Assembly: GCF_000346465.2 (NCBI RefSeq)
Contig: NC_034009.1
Location: 13,835,730 to 13,899,729, forward strand
Direction: 5' to 3'
Source: Prunus persica
Lineage: Eukaryota; Streptophyta; Magnoliopsida; Rosales; Rosaceae
DNA length: 64,000 nucleotides
In this document: positions 58,628 through 64,000 of the stretch, in pieces
Numbering within the stretch: position 1 is the first letter of the stretch
Layout of the letters: the number at the start of each line of letters is the position of its first letter
Program-made: the position numbers and the translations under genes
Notes under the pieces: generated by a model
The model's database searches: none
Told to the model about the DNA's origin: nothing
The model's input: only the letters and a program-made list of their open reading frames with translations

Positions 58628-59592
58628 TGTCACACCCCAATTTTTATTTATTTTATTTTTTATTGGGAGTGTGAGGTAAAAGAAAAATCAAAACAAAAAA
58701 TTTAAATATCAAGAAACATGAAGATTGAACATAAACTTCTATTTAAACCAAAGTACTTTATATTGTAATTTTACAAGCAAAATAACAGGAAAGTAACAGA
58801 CTTTTAACAAAACATCCAAAACTATCCACAACTCGTTCTTCTTATTTCCTCGTCACAAACTAAACTTCAAATTCAAAACCTGCAATAAATTCATTGAGGG
58901 GTGGCACTACATGCTCAGTAGGGGTCCTATGTCTTATGTAATTAGCAAGATTTATAATGTACAATTTATGCAAGGCATGAATGAACTTCAATTCTACCCA
59001 ACCCGTTAATCTATATAATAGGGCAAGCAAATCTACATGTCCCATACCATGCATTTTACCACTGTGATTTCGAATGTCCTATTATATAAACTAACATCCC
59101 TCTCAGTTATCCCATAATTCCCCTTTTGCTAATCATCTTGTCTACACCATTGATCTCCAAGCCCAAATCACCCAATCGACAACTATACCGCCGATTTCCT
59201 AATCTACTGTGCACATGGGCTCGCCTGAACTTGGTCCCTACAATGGTCAGACTCAACTACACAAAAGAACCTTCCCATTACCATATTTTCCATCATTTCT
59301 TTATCAACCCAAGAATTCCAACCACCACCAATAACACTTTAATTCTCACTATTTTTTTTCTTTGTCTACGATTTTTAGAAAACTAAAGCAATTTGAAAAA
59401 CCTATGATACAAGAAGCATTAGGTAGTGCTATTTATAGGAAGCGAAAATCGGCAAAGATATAGATGAAAGCTTAATATTGTGCCACATAATTAGTCTATA
59501 GGTTGCTAGACTACTTGAGTGGCTTGAAAATAATTTGCCACCCCAAATAGCCTTATGTGTTGGCTTTGTAGAGTGCTTAGTGAGCACTCTAC
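58628..59592 (-). repeat. 5' LTR of the minus-strand Gypsy element, 965 bp
   Basis: On the minus strand it starts TGTAGAGTGCTCACTAAGC and ends GGGGTGTGACA, with TATA box CCTATAAATAGC (59430-59437). No partner LTR is in the window because the element is truncated at 44516. The outer boundary is inferred from the TG...CA ends. Confidence 0.7.
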
Positions 59593-59614
59593 AATTAAGA
59601 TTATATATATATAA

Positions 59615-59785
59615 ACAGTCTCGATCTCTTGGACCACAGGAGTCCAAGAGATTGTGGATATTAATTCAATGGTTGAAAAAAGTTTTTTAAAAGGAGTGCA
59701 AGAGTGAGTGAACCATTGAATTTACATCTAATGGTGAGTGACCACAAATCTCTTGGACCCCTGTAGTCCAAGAGATCAAGACTGT
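59615..59785. mobile_element. Small MITE with long inverted ends, 171 bp
   Basis: Left end ACAGTCTCGATCTCTTGGAC and right end the complement of ACAGTCTTGATCTCTTGGAC; about 45 bp are inverted. Each end is itself a near-palindrome (TCTTGGACC..GGAGTCCAAGA), so a compact cloverleaf-like fold is possible. It sits in a TATATA tract, so a TA duplication cannot be distinguished. Confidence 0.75.
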
Positions 59786-60000
59786 ATATATGAATACCTA
59801 TTGTGTTTACACCTCCTACTTACATATCCCACCTCATGCTCAAATTGGATTTGAGGACTCTGTATTTGCAACACTTCAATCTTTAACAAAATGCTTAGTA
59901 AGAATAAAGGCCTTTCTAAAAGCTTTTGTAAAGTGTGTGTATATGTATATATATATATAAAGGCCTTTCTAAAAGCTACGTGAGATATATATATATTAAG

Positions 60001-60480
60001 AATAATATTACTCTTATCACATTTTGTATACCACATTTCCATACCATCTTATATGGCAGATGAGGTGGACAACCACATCAATTAAATTAATTTAACATTT
60101 TCTTTTCTTTTATGATTTATTGATACTTTTTAATGAGTAATGCTACACTTACCATATTTTTATCCCACACTTCTATACCACATGATTTGGCATGTCTATA
60201 TTATATTCCACATCAATTAAATCAATGATGTGTATTTTAATTAAGACAATTAGAAAAACAAATACTTGAATAAATCATAAAAGAAAAGAAAATATTAAAT
60301 AATTTTAATTGATGTGGTTGTCTACCTCAACTGCTACATAAGATGGTATAGGAATGTGGTATACAAATGTGGTAAGAGTAGCATTATTCCTTTTTAATTG
60401 ATGTAGTTGTGCACTTCATCTGCCACATAAGATGGTATGAGAATGTGGTATACAAATGTGGTAAGTGTAGCATTACTCAT
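60001..60480. mobile_element. Cluster of related foldback MITEs
   Basis: Left arm 60001-60125 and right arm 60265-60390 are inverted over about 120 bp ('taccacatttccataccatc' and so on). Between them lies the left end of a second related copy (60135 on, 'gagtaatgctacacttacca'), whose matching right end is at 60391-60480, outside the first element. The ends are thus interlocked instead of nested. Confidence 0.65.
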
Positions 60481-61126
60481 ATATTAATTATCAATTATAT
60501 AGTTTTGAAAACTAATAATTTTAAATATTTAATTTTAAGAAATATTAATATACATATTTAAAAATATGAGGTTTCACAAAGAAGAAGGGGGGATGGATGG
60601 GTCTGGGTTTATGATGGGGGAGAAAAAAATTGTAAGATATCATCTTTCTTGGGGGAGTTAGTTGAAAGAAAGATGGGGAAGGTCTTTATGGTTGGTATGG
60701 TGGTGGGGTGGAGGGGGTGGTGGCTGGTCGGGCTGGGAAGGGAGAAGAAAAGAGGCAGGAGTGTGGTGGTTAAGGGGGGAAAGAGGGAAAAGAAATGCGT
60801 TGGTTTGGTCAGTTCCTACCATTTTTTTTTCTCTTCAGTTTTTTCAAAATAATAATATTTTATTCATACATTAATCAATTCAAAATTAAGAAAAGAAAAA
60901 TGCGGGACCCATAAATGCTACATAGGCAACTAACAGAGATATTTGACAGAAACCCTAATGGCGGAATCACATTGTAACAAATTTAAAAGATTGAGATATG
61001 TGATTATAAAAATTAAAAAGATAGGGATTAACATGTCTTAAGGGTGTAACCACATGGTACTAAACTGTGATTAACCCTAAAAATTTTGATGCAAACCTAA
61101 AATCTAAAAAAAAGGCACGAATTTAT

Positions 61127-61314
61127 ATAAAAAGAGAAACCTGTTTAGAATTGGTATTAGGGTATTGTGTGATAGTGTATTAGGATGTACCAAGGGTATT
61201 TTTGGTAGTTAAATAGAGTGTACTTAGTTAATTTTACATTTTGATTAAAATATTAATGTGCACATAAATCATAGAGTGTACTCAGTTAATTTTAGGATTC
61301 ATTTAGCATAACTC
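61127..61314 (+). repeat. Unpaired right end of the first MULE family
   Basis: Matches 2500-2689 over the whole length ('ggtattagggt', 'aagggtatttttggtagtta', 'cagttaattttagg..tttagca'). No matching left end is seen nearby. Confidence 0.75.
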
Positions 61315-61539
61315 AAATTTTATTATATGAAACATAACTTCAAACATCACTAGGCACTAATAATTAAAGAATATCCAACACTTGATCATCAATATTTTCA
61401 CATTAAAAAACTTACAAATATATATATATATATATGGATTTTCAACGCCTGTGAGGTCCACTATGCCACGTAGGATGTTGATTACGGTCAATAATTGGCC
61501 ACCGTGAGTGTTTTTACCATAATGACCCTGCCACGTCAG

Positions 61540-61619
61540 CTTTTTTGACGGCATTTTGGATGGTGTTAATGGTAGGGAGGAAGTGGAACACAAAACTACG
61601 ATCAAGGGGGTTAAGTGGG
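61540..61619 (+). repeat. Diverged end of the second MULE family
   Basis: 'ttttggatggtgttaatggtaggga' and 'cgatcaagggggttaag' correspond to 'ttttggatggagttgatggtaggga' and 'cggtcaagggggcaatg' at 19965-20025. It is cut by the LTR-like segment that begins at 61620. Confidence 0.6.
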
Positions 61620-64000
61620 TGACAAGAACCGCCCCGAAATTTCCCGAAAACCGGAGTAGACCCCGTCTTTGTTCCGACATCACTCCGATGCTGGGCCCAC
61701 TTACTAAGAACCGAGACTCTCTACCAAAATTTTGGCAGAGTCTCCTTTGTAAATTAAGCAAACCCAACAAAAATTTCAACCTGCAACATACATAAAATAA
61801 TCCCAACCAGCAGCATGCTTTCATCATACAACAAAACATACTAAATGGCCTCCGGCCTCACAAGTAAAGTCTAACATGGGCGATAACAGAGCATCTACTG
61901 AATTTAGTTTACAACAACAGTTGAGTAGAAGAAATTACTCCAATCCTAACTAAGGAAGTTCACAGTTCGAGCCTCGTACACCACTTGCACGCTTTCTGGA
62001 GCGACTACTGGCTGGAGGGCGCAAAACAGAAAACATGTGAGCGGACAAAAACAAGATTTGCATTTAAAACAACATAGTAACCCCACTGAGTAAAAATAAT
62101 GCTCAAGATATGCAGGTTTACAATTCATTATTTAATTACTCAAAAACATATTTCATTTAAACCCTTTAAAACCACAAAGCACTCCATCCATAAGCCTCAT
62201 TTCCACAATTTTGCTGCTTCTATCAATCCACTGTATAGACTACTATTTCTTCACCCTCACAACTATACACATATATATATAACACTATACAATATACTCA
62301 TCACACTACCTAGGTACTGGGGAAACAATCCAACCGGGGGATCGTTTGACTAGCCCGCAGGATTTTCAGGTGCTATCCTGCGTCTAGGGATGAGCGGTCC
62401 AACCGGGGGACGAAACTCCATAGCTTACACACCGGAACATCCAGTTCCATGTGTAGCTCCAATACTAAGTCCTACTCACGCATACTGGATCATCACACAC
62501 CGGAACATCCAATGCCATATGTGATGATCCCAAACAATATACAGTCTTCCCATACATTGGAATATCCAACGTCGCAAATGAAATGTGTCTCACAAGTCGG
62601 AACATCCAACTCCACGTGTGAGACTGGTAACCTATTCTTCCCACACGCCGGAACATCCAACACCACGTGTGGGAAGTCTAATAACTGGGGAAGGTAATTA
62701 CATAGTGTAATCATACAACTTCTCTCAACAACCCCTCATATTCAAGTTCTTCCACAACTCACCTCAACATCCCAAATATCCCACTTATAGACAATATATA
62801 TATATATAACTTCCACAAAATTCAAATAAAATATACTCTCGATACCCAAATATGCCAAACCCACAATATATTGCCAAAGTGCTATACAAACATCAAATTC
62901 AACCCATGAATATAATATATATTCAATAAACCATTAAAAATATTATGCATAAATCTTTCATCAATAAAACCATGCATATGATTGAAAACGAAGTCCACTC
63001 ATAAGTATTCCCACGTTGCCTGACCACGAGAAGGTCCTGCCTGCTGAGTATGTGTAGTCGGAGTACATATTTCGAGATACGAACCTTTAATTAATATAAA
63101 ATTACTTCGAAGCGGAAATCACAAATTAAATACTTAAATCCCCAAATTCCTAGTACATGTACGTTGAAGGAGGTATCCTAAGGTCCGGTTACAGGTTTAG
63201 GAATCGCTCACGATTGTACGGTTATCGCTAACCCACAAACTTCGAATTATTAAATCGGAACATTCGGGGCTCCGATTCATGATCCGTGAAGTCCTACATG
63301 ATCCTAGGAATACCTAGAACAACATATTTTAATTGAGAAACGATCCAATGGTCAGAACCTATTGAACCTGGATAACGCACAATATGCGGAACTCCGTTCT
63401 ATAGTCAAACGACGTCCGAATTGAGATTTGCGAAATCCCACACACTCGTGACAACCTGAGGATCTCATCGGGACAAAGTACAATTTCACCACCCTCGCCC
63501 ACGTGTGGCCACACACCGGCATCGCGTGGGTGTGTAGAGTAAATTCCAGCGACGGAAAAACTCCACACCCTAGCTCACCCTTCCTACCCTAGCTTCTACT
63601 CGAGGTCAGGATCACATCATTCAACTACGAGGAGGTCCAATTCGGACGGAAATTGGCTGGAATTTCACTTTGAAATCCAGCCAAAACGTAGGTTTACAAA
63701 ATTGTTTCTACACATCAAATTGATCCAATCCTATCCCAAAAACAGCTAGAGCTCAGAAAATGGATGAGAAACCTCACCCTATTCACCGGGTTTGGGCGGC
63801 AGAGACGACGGCGCCACGACAACGATTCACCGGTTCAAACCTGTCGAGATCGTGGCCTGGATTCGTGGTTTCCGATGGGAAAAACTGGCGAGTCTTAATC
63901 GGGACGTCGAGGGGAGTTGATCGGGACCGGTGGTGCGCCCAGTCGTGGCCGGTGCTAGGAGAATCGAAGAGAGAGAGAGTTGGTGTCGAGGAGAGAGAGA
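61620..64000 (-). other. Long LTR-like non-coding segment, minus strand, runs off the window
   Basis: Begins TGACAAGAACCGCC (as an LTR end ...TTCTTGTCA on the minus strand) inside MULE-like sequence and continues to the window edge without a long ORF. It has a distinct GC-richer composition to the right (63200-64000) and repeated stem-loops at 62320-62680. Only one boundary is visible, so its class cannot be proven. Confidence 0.4.
62422..62676. repeat. Series of stem-loops with shared loop CGGAACATCCA
   Basis: Four stem-loops and one decayed copy. The loop CGGAACATCCA recurs; stems differ but pair: 62422-62458 (AGCT..ACACA / TGTGTAGCT, one bulge), 62487-62530 (GGATCATCACA / TGTGATGATCC, perfect), 62587-62624 (GTCTCACA / TGTGAGAC), 62637-62676 (CTTCCCACAC / GTGTGGGAAG). 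The copy near 62551-62580 is degraded. A further hairpin CGCAGGAT / ATCCTGCG lies near 62357-62383. Confidence 0.85.

Noticed and set aside
1..64000. tRNA, rRNA or organelle-derived genes
   Set aside because: No cloverleaf with A and B boxes, no rRNA core and no plastid or mitochondrial gene was seen on either strand; a tRNAscan-SE run would be decisive.

Overview
This window is plant nuclear DNA, almost certainly from a dicot. It holds plant-type intron-bearing genes, a family-1 plant glycosyltransferase with a PSPG box, and Ty1/Copia and Ty3/Gypsy (Tat and chromovirus-like) LTR retrotransposons, MULEs and MITEs. Nothing prokaryotic was seen. The species cannot be fixed from the sequence. 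All calls are from reading by eye; no alignment or database search was run.

Only two convincing host genes are present. One is an intronless UDP-glycosyltransferase of UGT75 type on the minus strand (6105-7529). The other is a seven-exon plus-strand gene (35778-40028) whose exon model predicts 880 residues; it belongs to a plant protein family I cannot name. It carries an internal duplication of an exon pair and a Cys-rich motif near its C-terminus. A possible minus-strand gene start lies at 34792-35048, with a possible terminal exon at 22699-22776 on the far side of a retrotransposon.

The rest is mobile DNA in layers. Left part (1-10.5 kb): TAA-flanked MITEs, a 978-bp MULE with a perfect 9-bp target duplication and an apparent captured exon, a Tourist-like MITE, the UGT gene, and an unclassified LTR-like stretch. 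Then come Copia-I (10873-15458, young, LTRs differing at 1 of 234 positions), a second MULE (18797-20089), a probable solo LTR (20413-22346), and Tat-1 (23029-34442), an 11.4-kb Ty3/Gypsy element with 3 LTR differences in 655. Tat-1 carries a spliced antisense ORF and a 97-bp tandem array.

Downstream of the seven-exon gene, 40.3-44.5 kb is an AT-rich block built from more than 30 imperfect palindromes of the form TATAGCCGnnCGGCTATA. They lie in direct orientation on the left and inverted on the right, and the block abuts a decayed minus-strand Gypsy element. That Gypsy element (44.5-46.65 plus 58.13-59.59 kb) was entered by Copia-II (46659-58129, about 5.5% LTR divergence), which was itself entered by Tat-2 (50191-56680, about 2.3%). 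Tat-2 lost nearly all of pol but keeps gag, a 40-bp tandem array and the antisense-ORF region with a good antisense TATA box. The right end holds MITEs and a long LTR-like segment (61620 to the window end) containing a series of stem-loops with one shared loop and different, self-complementary stems.

The most unusual signals are the palindrome block, the covarying stem-loops, and the antisense ORF plus hypervariable array shared by the two Tat elements.
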